Source: RGIG3994 sp964461635 (GTDB taxonomy: Bacteria > Bacillota > Clostridia > Oscillospirales > CAG-272). Taken from it: 42,177 bases of DNA. Both the position numbers and the translations under genes were made by a program. The notes under the pieces are model-generated. The model saw only the letters and a program-made list of their open reading frames with translations, was not told the DNA's origin and made no database searches. The stretch spans positions 1 through 42,177 of the forward strand of contig CAYWVC010000006.1 in the NCBI GenBank assembly GCA_964461635.1. The letters run 5' to 3'. Positions 1 through 8,384 of this stretch are shown piece by piece; positions within the stretch are counted from its first letter, which is position 1; each line of letters begins with the position of its first letter.

Positions 1-30
1 AAAATATTGTTCGTAAAGCGTGTAAAATAC

Positions 31-59
31 TTGACAAGGGTCAAATTCAATGCTAAAAT
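31..59 (+). promoter_or_regulatory. sigma-A promoter of the first gene
   Basis: TTGACA at 31-36, a 17-bp spacer and TAAAAT at 54-59, with TG at 51-52 giving an extended -10. Transcription would start near 66, about 38 nt before the ATG at 104. Confidence 0.75.
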
Positions 60-103
60 GTACAGGAGTTAGTATACCTCAAAAACATTCTGGAGGAAAC
101 ATT

Positions 104-463
104 ATGCGTTCAAAAAAAGCAAAAATAGTGCTTTGGGTGATCGTAGGCTGCATCGCCGCGGTCCTTGTGGCACTTGGAGTACAGCTTATAATAGCTGCCA
201 ACGGCGGAACGGGTGAGCAGGACGGCTCTATCCTCGGCACCGTGTGGAGCGTTACTACGACTGTCCTCGGGGTCCTTGTCGTTGTGCTGGTCTTTGCGTG
301 GTTGCTCAGCGAGCCTTCGTTTAAGAAGAAGGTCGAGGATGAGCCCGAGATCGACCTCAGCTACCGTACGCAGTACGTAAAGAAGTCGGCGCACGCACAG
401 GTCAAGAAGCCCGTCGCCGAAGGGGATCAGAAGACCGGGGATACCGAGAGCAAAAACGGCTGA
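104..463 (+). CDS. Small two-helix membrane protein, function unknown
   Basis: I do not recognise a family. The 119-residue product has a positively charged N-terminus (MRSKKAK), a first hydrophobic helix at about residues 8-31, a short polar loop, a second helix at about 45-68, and a highly charged hydrophilic tail of about 50 residues rich in K, E and D that is probably cytoplasmic. The start is the ATG at 104 because TGGAGG lies at 91-96 with ideal spacing; an upstream in-frame ATG at 50 lies at the promoter and cannot be transcribed. It has its own promoter (31-59) and a strong terminator right after the stop, so it is probably monocistronic. A two-helix layout with a charged tail also fits SecG-like or stress membrane proteins, but no motif supports either. 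Confidence 0.8.
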   Translation: MRSKKAKIVLWVIVGCIAAVLVALGVQLIIAANGGTGEQDGSILGTVWSVTTTVLGVLVVVLVFAWLLSEPSFKKKVEDEPEIDLSYRTQYVKKSAHAQVKKPVAEGDQKTGDTESKNG

Positions 464-492
464 TCGTATATTCAGTTATCGGCTTATAAGAT

Positions 493-534
493 AAGCAACC
501 GTCACGGATATTGCGTGACGGTTGCTTGTTTTCT
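493..534. terminator. Bidirectional intrinsic terminator
   Basis: Perfect 14-bp stem (493-506 with 514-527), 7-nt loop, followed by GTTTTCT on the plus strand. It sits between the convergent stops of the small membrane protein gene and coaW, whose stop codon ends at 533, so it probably serves both; the U-tract is better on the plus strand. Confidence 0.85.
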
Positions 535-1375
535 ATTGGATAAGCGTATTGTGCAGAGCCGCTCCTATAACGGTCGAAAATTCCGCCATATGCGGGACGG
601 TAAAGTGGATCGCAAAGGATTGGCGCATAGATGCGAACACATCGCAGATGGGAGACAGCCTTGTCAGATTGCCGGTGAGGACCACGTCGTTGATCCCGCG
701 TCCCCGGGCGGCGAAGACCGATATCATAGCTATCGTCTCGGCAACCATATTGACTATGCCGAGGGCTACGTCGTGCTTGTCGGCAAGGTCGGAGATATTG
801 CCGAAGTTCGCGGCGGTGAGATCCACCTTGATATCGGGGTATACCTCGGGGTTAGATATGTCGCGGATCCTGAGGTCTATCTTTGAGAGATCTCCGCCCT
901 CGCAGAGCGCCTCGATGTGCTCGACCGAGTCCATACCGAGCATAAGGCGTGACAGTCCCACGAGGGTGCCGCCGCCGACCCCGGTTCCGCCGAGGTATTC
1001 GACCTTTACCCCGCCGTCACAGCGCTTGGCGTGTATCACGGCGGTTCCGGTTCCCATACTGACGGTTATCGCCTCGTCAAGCTCGGACAGGTAAAGCCCG
1101 CCGAGTCCGACGCATTCAAATTCCGGAACGAGGGTGCAATTCAAGCCGTAGAGCGAGCCCCGCACGAAGGACGCCCCGACCCCCGTCATCATCACGCGCT
1201 CGATCGAATCAAGGGTCAAGCCGTTCTCGGAGGTGAATTTCCCGAACGCTCCGTAGACCGAGGTCACCGGATCGTTCGCCCTGACGAGCTGAGGAGGGAT
1301 CAGCGTCCCGTCGTCGCGAAAGCCCACGATCTTCGTCGTGCTCCCGCCGATATCAATACCTATCACGTTTCCCAT
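533..1375 (-). CDS. coaW: Type II pantothenate kinase
   Basis: ATP-dependent phosphorylation of pantothenate, the first step of coenzyme A synthesis. The product (280 aa) has the ASKHA-fold signatures of the eukaryote/staphylococcal type II family: an N-terminal phosphate loop IGIDIGGSTTKIVGF, a second phosphate motif around SMGTGTAV, and the glycine-rich GGTGVGGGTLVGL. The C-terminal adenosine-binding segment (VVLTGNLTR ... VIGAALHN) is also present. I chose the ATG at 1375 because GGAGAG lies just upstream; an in-frame ATG at 1387 is possible and would add four residues (MESF). It is transcribed from a promoter at 1440-1468 that overlaps the divergent promoter of the HAD gene, and runs into the shared terminator at 493-534. 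Type II enzymes are usually insensitive to CoA feedback (family knowledge). Confidence 0.9.
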   Translation of the reverse strand: MGNVIGIDIGGSTTKIVGFRDDGTLIPPQLVRANDPVTSVYGAFGKFTSENGLTLDSIERVMMTGVGASFVRGSLYGLNCTLVPEFECVGLGGLYLSELDEAITVSMGTGTAVIHAKRCDGGVKVEYLGGTGVGGGTLVGLSRLMLGMDSVEHIEALCEGGDLSKIDLRIRDISNPEVYPDIKVDLTAANFGNISDLADKHDVALGIVNMVAETIAMISVFAARGRGINDVVLTGNLTRLSPICDVFASMRQSFAIHFTVPHMAEFSTVIGAALHNTLIQ

Positions 1376-1439
1376 AAAGCTCTCCATTCCGCCGCTTGCG
1401 GCGGCACGAATTTCCGTTGAATTTCAAAGGTACCGTTAT

Positions 1440-1468
1440 ATTATAACATCATCTTGCATTTTTTTCAA
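1440..1468 (-). promoter_or_regulatory. Promoter of coaW
   Basis: Reading the minus strand: TTGAAA (plus coordinates 1463-1468), 17-bp spacer, TATAAT (1440-1445). The -35 box lies inside the spacer of the divergent promoter 1454-1482. Confidence 0.8.
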
Positions 1469-1482
1469 GGGCGTGATATAAT
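1454..1482 (+). promoter_or_regulatory. Promoter of the HAD phosphatase-rqcH unit
   Basis: TTGCAT at 1454-1459, 17-bp spacer, extended -10 TGaTATAAT ending at 1482. It interlocks with the minus-strand coaW promoter (1440-1468), so RNA polymerase can occupy only one at a time. Confidence 0.85.
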
Positions 1483-1515
1483 ATATCGAAATAAAACATT
1501 CGAAGGGGAACAGAT

Positions 1516-2340
1516 ATGGAATTCAAAAATCCGCCCACCGGGGCGATAAGCGACAAGAAGCTCTACATTTTCGATATGGACGGTACGATCTATCTCGGAT
1601 ACAACGTATTCGACTTTGCCATCCGATTTATAAACGATCTGCGTGCGGCGGGGAAGAAGGTGCTTTTTTTCACCAACAACGCCTCGCACACCGTGCCCTT
1701 TTACATTGAGAAGCTGACGAAGCTCGGTTTCTCTCCGCGTCGGGAGGAGATTATGACCTCGGGCGACGTTACGAAGGTGTTCTTGCAGCGCCACCGTCAG
1801 GGCAAGTCGGTATATCTCGTCGGAACGGACGAGCTTGTGGAGGATTTCCGCCGCGACGGTATCAATATACTTGACGGCGATCCCGAGACCGCGGATATAG
1901 TTATCACGAGCTTCGATACCTCTATGACTTACCGTAAGATGGACAACGCCTGCCGTCTCGTTCGCAACGGCTCGGAGTATCTGTCCACTCATCCGGACTT
2001 CAACTGTCCGACCGAGACCGGATTTATTCCCGACAGCGGCGCGATCGCGGCATTCGTTACAGCGTCCACGGGCAAGACTCCGACCTACTTCGGGAAGCCT
2101 TACGTGGAGACTCTCGATATGATCTGCGAGGCGACGGGTATCGGAAAGGACGATATGTGCCTCTTCGGTGATCGTCTCTATACCGATATTGCGCTCGGTG
2201 CACGCAACGGAGTTATGAGCGTGCTGGTGCTTACCGGTGAAACGACGGCGGAGGACGTTGACCGCGCGAAGCCCGAGGAACAGCCGACCTACGTTTTTGA
2301 CTCGCTTGACGACGTAGACCGCCTGATGTTCGGAAAATAA
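1516..2340 (+). CDS. HAD-IIA family phosphatase (NagD/p-nitrophenylphosphatase-like)
   Basis: A haloacid-dehalogenase hydrolase of 274 aa, the usual size of subclass IIA. Motif I is FDMDGTIYLG (nucleophile Asp and general acid Asp), motif II is FFTNNAS, the motif III lysine is in YFGKPY, and motif IV is FGDRLYTDIALG. The large C2 cap lies between motifs II and III. Family members dephosphorylate small sugar or nucleoside phosphates; the substrate cannot be read from sequence. The ATG at 1516 follows AAGGGGA. One base separates its stop from the ATG of rqcH, so the two are co-transcribed from the promoter at 1454-1482. Confidence 0.9.
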   Translation: MEFKNPPTGAISDKKLYIFDMDGTIYLGYNVFDFAIRFINDLRAAGKKVLFFTNNASHTVPFYIEKLTKLGFSPRREEIMTSGDVTKVFLQRHRQGKSVYLVGTDELVEDFRRDGINILDGDPETADIVITSFDTSMTYRKMDNACRLVRNGSEYLSTHPDFNCPTETGFIPDSGAIAAFVTASTGKTPTYFGKPYVETLDMICEATGIGKDDMCLFGDRLYTDIALGARNGVMSVLVLTGETTAEDVDRAKPEEQPTYVFDSLDDVDRLMFGK

Positions 2341-2341
2341 G

Positions 2342-4108
2342 ATGGCGTTTGACGCGGGAATGCTGGCGGCGGCAGTCGCCGAGGTGCGGGACCGCGCGCT
2401 CTCGTACCGTGTGGACAGGATCGCCCAGCCCTCGCGGGACGAGGTGGTCTTGACCCTCCACGGCAGGGGGGAGAATTGCCGTCTGCTGATAAACGCGGGG
2501 TCGAACGCGCCGCGGCTCGGGATATCGTCGATGTCCGCCGACAGCCCCGATAAGCCCCCGCCGTTTTGCATACTGTTGCGCAAGCATTTGCTCGGCGCAA
2601 GGCTTACGGAGGCGGTGCAGCAGGGATTTGAGCGTGCCGCCGAGCTGACCTTTGCCGCGCGTGACGAGATGGGATTTTCCTGTACGCGGATCCTTATCGC
2701 CGAGGTGATGGGGAAGTACAGTAACCTGATACTTTGCGACGGAGATCGCAAGATAATCTCCGCGTTGAAAATAGTTGACTTCACCACGAGCAGTAAGCGA
2801 CAGGTGCTTCCGGGGATGACCTACGAGCCGCCCCCCGCGCAGGATAAGCGCGATCCGCTTTGCGAAACGCGTGAGAGCTTTCTGGCGGCATTCAACGTTT
2901 GCCCCGCCGAGCGTTCGGCGGAGCGGTTTATCTGCGCGACCTACTTCGGGCTCTCGGCTACCACGGCGCGTGAGATCGTTTACCGCGCCACAAGGCACAC
3001 CGACACACCGATAGCTTATTGCGACGGAGATACGCTCTATTCGGAGTTTGCGTCGGTTACGGAGATCATAAGGAGCGAGAGCTTTGAGCCTACGCTCGTG
3101 CGTCTTGACGGCAGTCCGTCGGAGTATTCGTTTATGCGGCTCAAGCAGTACGGAAACGCCGATCTCGTCGGCTTTGACGGTGCGGGGGCTCTGCTGGATG
3201 CCTTCTTCTCGGAGCGCGACAGGGAACAGCGCACACGCCAACGCGCGTCGGACGTGCTGAAGCTCCTGACCAATGCCGAGACTCGCATAAGAAAAAAGCT
3301 TGATGCACAGCGCACCGAGCTTTCCGAATGTGAACGCGGGGCGGAGTATAAGGCGGTCGGGAACCTTATCACCGCCAATATCTACCGTTTGCGACGCGGC
3401 GATACCCGTGCAGAACTGACCGATTATGCCCGCCAGACTGAGGACGGGAGCTTCGCCTCCGTTACGGTCGAGCTGGACGGCAGACTCACCCCGGCGGCTA
3501 ACGCGCAACGGTATTATAAAAAATACGCCAAGTCCAAAACGGCGCGGGTGGAGCTTGCAAAGCAGATAAAGCTCGGCGAGACCGAGCTGGAGTATATTTA
3601 CTCGGTGTTCGATGCGTTGTCCCACGCCGAGACGGTGGGCGACCTTGCCGAGATCCGCGAGGAGCTTGCCCACGCGGGATATGCGTCAAGGCTCAAGACG
3701 GTGCCTCACGCGGTAAAGAGGGCTCAAAAGCCTGCCGTGGTGCGATTCGTGACCTCGGGCGGCTACACGGTTTATTGCGGAAAGAACAATATTCAGAACG
3801 AATACGTCACCTTCCGGCTCGCCGAAAGAAACGATTGGTGGTTCCACGCGAAGGGAACGCAGGGATCGCACGTTCTGCTCGTCAGCAACGGCGAGGAGCC
3901 CGACGCGAAGGATTTCACGGAAGCTGCGATGATAGCCGCGTATTATTCGCGCGCCGGAGAGGGCGCGAGCGTCGAGGTGGACTATACCCGCGCGGGAAAC
4001 GTCAAGCGTCCTGCGGGGGGGAAGCCCGGCTTCGTGATATATCATACGAATTGGTCCTGTACGGTTACGCCCGATGCCGATCGGGTCGCGGCTATGAGGG
4101 TGCATTGA
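2342..4108 (+). CDS. rqcH: Ribosome quality-control factor RqcH (NFACT family)
   Basis: RqcH binds 50S subunits blocked by peptidyl-tRNA and, with RqcP, adds C-terminal alanine tails that mark stalled chains for degradation. The 588-aa product has an NFACT-N domain (about 1-175), a central helical/coiled-coil region (about 265-440) and an NFACT-R domain with the family signature DWWFHAKGTQGSHV near residues 497-510. At the position of the Asp-Arg pair needed for alanine tailing in the Bacillus protein, this protein has Glu97-Arg98 (GFER). Older annotations call the family fibronectin-binding protein FbpA. It starts one base after the HAD gene. Its partner gene rqcP is in the same window at 19849. 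Confidence 0.92.
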   Translation: MAFDAGMLAAAVAEVRDRALSYRVDRIAQPSRDEVVLTLHGRGENCRLLINAGSNAPRLGISSMSADSPDKPPPFCILLRKHLLGARLTEAVQQGFERAAELTFAARDEMGFSCTRILIAEVMGKYSNLILCDGDRKIISALKIVDFTTSSKRQVLPGMTYEPPPAQDKRDPLCETRESFLAAFNVCPAERSAERFICATYFGLSATTAREIVYRATRHTDTPIAYCDGDTLYSEFASVTEIIRSESFEPTLVRLDGSPSEYSFMRLKQYGNADLVGFDGAGALLDAFFSERDREQRTRQRASDVLKLLTNAETRIRKKLDAQRTELSECERGAEYKAVGNLITANIYRLRRGDTRAELTDYARQTEDGSFASVTVELDGRLTPAANAQRYYKKYAKSKTARVELAKQIKLGETELEYIYSVFDALSHAETVGDLAEIREELAHAGYASRLKTVPHAVKRAQKPAVVRFVTSGGYTVYCGKNNIQNEYVTFRLAERNDWWFHAKGTQGSHVLLVSNGEEPDAKDFTEAAMIAAYYSRAGEGASVEVDYTRAGNVKRPAGGKPGFVIYHTNWSCTVTPDADRVAAMRVH

Positions 4109-4113
4109 AAATC

Positions 4114-4154
4114 GCGTCCGGAGCGTGAAGATCTTCACGTCCCGGGCGCTTTTT
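4114..4154 (+). terminator. Intrinsic terminator after rqcH
   Basis: Long stem 4114-4131 with 4132-4149 (one A-C mismatch, two G-U pairs, apex at GATC), then TTTTT at 4150-4154, beginning six bases after the rqcH stop. Confidence 0.85.
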
Positions 4155-4228
4155 GGACTTTGTCGTATGCTTACCGAGCCTTGCGGATAATTTTTTCTTC
4201 AAAGGCAGAAAATAATTGCAAATAACGT

Positions 4229-4257
4229 TTGAAATTTTGCATTATATGTGATATAAT
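4229..4257 (+). promoter_or_regulatory. Promoter of the cdaA operon
   Basis: TTGAAA 4229-4234, 17-bp spacer, extended -10 TGaTATAAT with TATAAT at 4252-4257. The start would be near 4264, leaving a 33-nt untranslated leader before cdaA. It is the only clear promoter I see before 19447. Confidence 0.85.
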
Positions 4258-4296
4258 ATATTATCTATCCGATTGTCGGTTGAAAGGGGGCTTTTT

Positions 4297-5175
4297 ATGA
4301 ATATTGGGGAATTTCTGAAAAGCGCGGTTGAATCGTTTACGTCAACGGTTATCGAGCCGTTGTCCCACGTGGGGATCATCGACGTTATCGATATATTGAC
4401 CCTTGCCTTTTTGCTTTTCTGCGTATATAGGTTCATACGTAACCGTCGGGCGGGAAAGCTTGCGCTCGGGCTCTTACTTATCGTGCTTGTTCTCGTTCTG
4501 AGCGCGGCGCTGAATATGAAGGCGATCGGCTTCGTGCTTCAGAACTTCTATCAGGTGGGAATAATTGCCGTGCTGATCATCTTCCAGCCCGAGCTGCGTG
4601 CCGCGCTGGAGAAGGTCGGCAACAATCCTATGCTCAGCAAGATCAAGGACATTACCACAGGCGAGCGCCGTCAGTATATGAGCGACCTCAGCCGCGACGT
4701 GGACAGCATTTGCGATGCGGTGTTCGCTATGTCGCGTGAGAAGGTAGGTGCACTGATCGTCATCGAACGCAAAACCAAGCTCGGCGAGTATATCGATACG
4801 GGAGTAACGCTGAATGCTCAGATATCGTCGGACTTGTTGAAAAACATATTCTTCAAGAACGCGCCTCTTCACGACGGTGCGGTCATTATACGTGATATGA
4901 GGGTCTACGCCGCCGGGTGCTTTTTGCGTATATCCGAGCAGGAGGGGCTTGACAACGAGCTTGGCACGCGTCACCGCGCCGCGCTCGGCGTGAGCGAGGT
5001 GAGCGACGCCCCGGTCATCGTGGTATCGGAGGAGAGCGGCAAGGTTTCTATGGCTCTTGACGGAAAGATCACCCGCGGGTACGATCGCGATACTTTGCGC
5101 AAGACGCTCTTCAACCTTATGGCTTCGAACTTTAAGAAGCAAAAGCCGGAGAGGGAGGTAAAGCACGATGAATAA
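4297..5175 (+). CDS. cdaA: Diadenylate cyclase CdaA
   Basis: Makes the second messenger c-di-AMP from two ATP, controlling potassium/osmolyte uptake and cell-wall homeostasis. The 292-aa membrane enzyme has three N-terminal helices (about 30-47, 53-72, 77-97), a short linker, and a DAC domain with DGA (193-195, in LHDGAVII) and RHR (225-227, in GTRHRAALG), both catalytic signatures intact. The start is ATG 4297 behind AAAGGGGG; an upstream in-frame TTG at 4273 has no ribosome binding site. Its last 8 bases overlap the ATG of cdaR, its usual regulator. In many Firmicutes the third gene is glmM; here it is an FAD protein. Confidence 0.95.
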   Translation: MNIGEFLKSAVESFTSTVIEPLSHVGIIDVIDILTLAFLLFCVYRFIRNRRAGKLALGLLLIVLVLVLSAALNMKAIGFVLQNFYQVGIIAVLIIFQPELRAALEKVGNNPMLSKIKDITTGERRQYMSDLSRDVDSICDAVFAMSREKVGALIVIERKTKLGEYIDTGVTLNAQISSDLLKNIFFKNAPLHDGAVIIRDMRVYAAGCFLRISEQEGLDNELGTRHRAALGVSEVSDAPVIVVSEESGKVSMALDGKITRGYDRDTLRKTLFNLMASNFKKQKPEREVKHDE

Positions 5176-6268
5176 AGCGAGGAACCAGACGAGCCCGTCG
5201 GTACGCGACGGGAAGCAGAGCTCGGGCGCAGGGAACTCTCCGTTCGGGCTTCACGGCTTTGACGCGGTAGCTCTTGTGCTCTGCCTGCTTGCCGCAGTGG
5301 TCATATGGCTGTACGCGACGAACGTCAATCAAACTCTGTCGGAGAAGGATATATACGTTACGGTCAACGCAAACCGCGAGATCGAGGCCAAGGGGTACAA
5401 CATTATCTACGGCGACGCGAATCTTGACTATTCGCAGATCATAGTAAAGCTGACCGTTACGGGCACACAGGCGGCGCTTGCGAAATACGATGACGATCAG
5501 TATCTCGTTAAACTTGATACAGACAGCATAGACAGCGCGGACGACTATGCCTTCCGCTTCGTTTGCGAGCTCCCCGGGAGCGACGTTTCGGTTAAGTCGA
5601 TCTCGCCCACCTACGTTTCGACACCTACCGTGCACGTGGATAAGATCATAAGCAAGACGGTCGAGCTGAGGTGTGAGTATACGGGAGGTATCCCGTCCGG
5701 CTTGCGAATGGGCGATATCACGACCAAGGACGGCTACGGGAACGTCGTGTCTGCCGTTACGATAAGGGGCCCCGAGCAGGTGGTCAACCTTGTCGGTGCC
5801 GTGGCGGCGCAGGTTAATCTGAACGGATATCAGACGAGCTTTGAAACGAAGTGCAAGACCTTCGAGCTCGTTATGAATGACGGCACGCAGGAGAGCGCCG
5901 ATGAAAAATACGTCAGCATCGAGCCCTCCGAGATAAACGTTTACATACAGATACTCTGCTCGGACCGTCAGATACCCTTTACCGTAAAATACAGCGGCGG
6001 CACGGCAGGGTATAAATACTCAACTGATGCGGTATACGCCGACGACGGGTCGGAGGTATCGGTCGTCTGCAACGGGGACACCGCACTGTTTGCGGAGAAT
6101 CAGACTGCCTTCTACGATCTTGGAAACATAAATGACGTCACGGACCGAATAGAGATAACCGTCGGCGATATTACCGTTCCGGACGGACTTGAGCTTGTGA
6201 CGTCGAAGGAACGCGTCATCATAATAACCGTTAAGCGCGAGCTCGTTGATACGGGTGCCGAAGAATGA
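5168..6268 (+). CDS. cdaR: CdaA regulator CdaR (YbbR-domain protein)
   Basis: A 366-aa membrane-anchored protein with one N-terminal helix at about residues 36-54 (VLCLLAAVVIWLYATNV) followed by repeated YbbR beta-rich domains predicted outside the cell. In Bacillus and Listeria such proteins bind CdaA and tune c-di-AMP synthesis. The N-terminal 30 residues are hydrophilic and cytoplasmic. It is translationally coupled to cdaA by an 8-nt overlap and to the following FAD gene by an ATGA overlap. Confidence 0.9.
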   Translation: MNKARNQTSPSVRDGKQSSGAGNSPFGLHGFDAVALVLCLLAAVVIWLYATNVNQTLSEKDIYVTVNANREIEAKGYNIIYGDANLDYSQIIVKLTVTGTQAALAKYDDDQYLVKLDTDSIDSADDYAFRFVCELPGSDVSVKSISPTYVSTPTVHVDKIISKTVELRCEYTGGIPSGLRMGDITTKDGYGNVVSAVTIRGPEQVVNLVGAVAAQVNLNGYQTSFETKCKTFELVMNDGTQESADEKYVSIEPSEINVYIQILCSDRQIPFTVKYSGGTAGYKYSTDAVYADDGSEVSVVCNGDTALFAENQTAFYDLGNINDVTDRIEITVGDITVPDGLELVTSKERVIIITVKRELVDTGAEE

Positions 6269-7869
6269 CCGTTAAGCTGCTGATCAACGGTATCAGTCTT
6301 CCTTACACTTCGGATGACGGTGAATTTATTGCGAGGGCATCGGCACGGTTGCGTCGGATCGCCGATGCCTCGCGCTTTGATTTCCGCATTTACCGACGCG
6401 CGGTGGACGCGCGCCGCAGGGGAGACATTCGCTTTGTCTGCTCGGTGCTGGCGGTCGGAGAGGGCGATAGCCGTCTCTTGGCTTCGGCTACCCGTGAGGG
6501 CTTTTCTCAGGTTAACGACGGGGATCCCGTGCTGAGGCAAGGCGCGGAGCGTATGACAAAGCCGCCGCTCGTGGTCGGAAGCGGTCCCGCGGGGATGCTT
6601 TGCGCACTGACGCTTGCCGAGGCGGGATATGCTCCGATACTTATCGAGCGCGGCGGGAGCACGTCGGAGCGCACTGCCGCCTACGCGGATTTTTGCGCAA
6701 ATGCGCGCCTTGATCCCGTTAATAACGTGCAGTACGGCGCGGGCGGTGCCGGGACGTTCTCGGACGGCAAGCTGACGACGAGGATAAACGACCCGCTTTG
6801 CGGATACGTTATAAGAAAGCTCGTGCAAGCGGGTGCGCCCGAGGATATACTTACAAGAGCAAAGCCGCATATCGGGACCGACGTACTCTGCCACGTAGTG
6901 GACGGTATTTTACGGGAGATAGAGCAGCTGGGCGGCAGGGTAATACTGCGTTGCCGTCTTGACGGGATAGATGAATGTGACGGCGGTCTGATTGCGCGGA
7001 CCTCTGTCGGAGATATACCCTGCGGTTGCTGTGTGCTTGCTACGGGGCACAGCGCACACGATACGCGCCTTTCACTGATGGCTCGGGGCTTTCACTTTGA
7101 GCCCAAGCCCTTTTCGGTGGGCTTGAGGATCGAGCACCTGAGAGCCGACGTGGACCGCGCACTTTACGGCGATGCCGCGGGAGATCCGAGGCTCGGAGCG
7201 GCGGAGTATAACTTTTCCGATACGTCGGGCAGGGGAGTATATACCTTTTGTATGTGTCCCGGCGGGGAGATAGTCGCCGCGGCAAGCGAAGCATCGCGCC
7301 TTGTGGTCAACGGTATGAGCAATTCGGCGCGTGACGGGGTGAATTCGAATGCCGCGATCGCGGTCAGCGTCGGACGACTTGATTACGGCGATACCGTGAC
7401 CGGAGCTGTCGAATATATTGAACGTATAGAGCGCGCGGCTTTTGCCGCGGGAGGCGGGGATTTTTGCGCACCCGTTGAAACTGTTGGCGATTTTCTTGCC
7501 GGGTGTGCGGTAAACTCCCCAAGTCGGGTTATGCCGACCTATATGGGGGGAGAACGCTTTCGCGTCGCCGAGCTTTCTGCGCTTTTCCCCGAATATATAT
7601 CAAGCGAGCTGAAGCGCGGGATCGTCTCCTTCGGTAAGCGGATGAAGGGCTTTGACGCCTCCGACGCGATACTGACGGGAGCGGAGACGAGGACCTCGTC
7701 GCCCGTACGTATGCCTCGCGACCCCGATACGCTGACCGCCGACGGTCATCCGCTCGTTTATCCGTGCGGAGAGGGAGCGGGATATGCCGGGGGCATTACG
7801 AGTGCGGCTGTTGACGGTGTTCGCGTTGCCGAGCGGATAATCGGAAGATTTGCTCCGGCGGAGGCTTGA
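6265..7869 (+). CDS. FAD-dependent dehydrogenase of the COG2509 type
   Basis: A 534-aa flavoprotein. Residues 1-95 form a basic N-terminal domain without a recognised motif; a Rossmann FAD-binding loop VVGSGPAGM is at about 103-111, followed by the FAD ribose-binding ERGG. Characteristic family stretches are GAGGAGTFSDGKLTTRINDP and the C-terminal GEGAGYAGGITSAAVDGV, which contacts the flavin. The family is widespread and uncharacterised; no substrate can be assigned. It overlaps cdaR by ATGA, so it is co-translated with the c-di-AMP genes. Confidence 0.85.
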   Translation: MTVKLLINGISLPYTSDDGEFIARASARLRRIADASRFDFRIYRRAVDARRRGDIRFVCSVLAVGEGDSRLLASATREGFSQVNDGDPVLRQGAERMTKPPLVVGSGPAGMLCALTLAEAGYAPILIERGGSTSERTAAYADFCANARLDPVNNVQYGAGGAGTFSDGKLTTRINDPLCGYVIRKLVQAGAPEDILTRAKPHIGTDVLCHVVDGILREIEQLGGRVILRCRLDGIDECDGGLIARTSVGDIPCGCCVLATGHSAHDTRLSLMARGFHFEPKPFSVGLRIEHLRADVDRALYGDAAGDPRLGAAEYNFSDTSGRGVYTFCMCPGGEIVAAASEASRLVVNGMSNSARDGVNSNAAIAVSVGRLDYGDTVTGAVEYIERIERAAFAAGGGDFCAPVETVGDFLAGCAVNSPSRVMPTYMGGERFRVAELSALFPEYISSELKRGIVSFGKRMKGFDASDAILTGAETRTSSPVRMPRDPDTLTADGHPLVYPCGEGAGYAGGITSAAVDGVRVAERIIGRFAPAEA

Positions 7870-7872
7870 GAT

Positions 7873-8316
7873 ATGCTTAATACTGCCGTTGTTATCGAAA
7901 CGGACCGCGATCGGGCGGTCGTGCGGGTCGAGCGGAAGTCGGCTTGCGAGGGCTGTCATAAGGCATCGGGCGGAAAGGACTGCGCGGTTTGCGGTCTTGT
8001 GGGCGGAAATCGCACCTTAGACGCACGGGCGATCAATTCGGTCGGAGCCGAGGTCGGCGATACCGTGGAGATAGAGTCCGCTTCGTCGCGTGTGCTGTTA
8101 TATGCGGCGTTGGTCTTTATATTGCCGATCGTATTGGCGTTCGCGGGATATGGGATCGCATACCTTTGCGGATCGGTCGAGTGGGTGTGTGCCGTCTCTG
8201 CCGCCGCGGGTGCGGTGGCAGCACTTGCCGTTGCCGCCATAGTATCGCGTGCCGTCGGTCGCCGTCGGTGTGACGTGAAAATAATCAAGGTGATAAATCG
8301 CAAGGAACAGAGCTGA
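7873..8316 (+). CDS. RseC/MucC-family membrane protein
   Basis: The 147-aa product has an N-terminal cysteine cluster (CEGCHK ... CAVCG, four cysteines within 20 residues), a small beta domain, and two transmembrane helices (about 76-97 and 102-126). This matches the RseC/MucC family, whose members are linked to SoxR reduction, RNF-type electron transfer or envelope stress in other bacteria; in Clostridia the role is unknown. The cysteines could hold an Fe-S cluster or zinc. It starts three bases after the FAD gene, suggesting a shared redox job, which is inference. Confidence 0.8.
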   Translation: MLNTAVVIETDRDRAVVRVERKSACEGCHKASGGKDCAVCGLVGGNRTLDARAINSVGAEVGDTVEIESASSRVLLYAALVFILPIVLAFAGYGIAYLCGSVEWVCAVSAAAGAVAALAVAAIVSRAVGRRRCDVKIIKVINRKEQS

Positions 8317-8384
8317 AAAACAATAATTTTTGAATTTGGCATTTTGCAGGCAGACGGTGTACAGTGCCAGGAATGGAGAAGAAA

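Noticed and set aside
2231..3673. Long open frame (480 codons) antisense to rqcH
   Set aside because: It is the shadow of a GC-biased real gene; the predicted sequence has no motif and the plus strand encodes a recognised protein.
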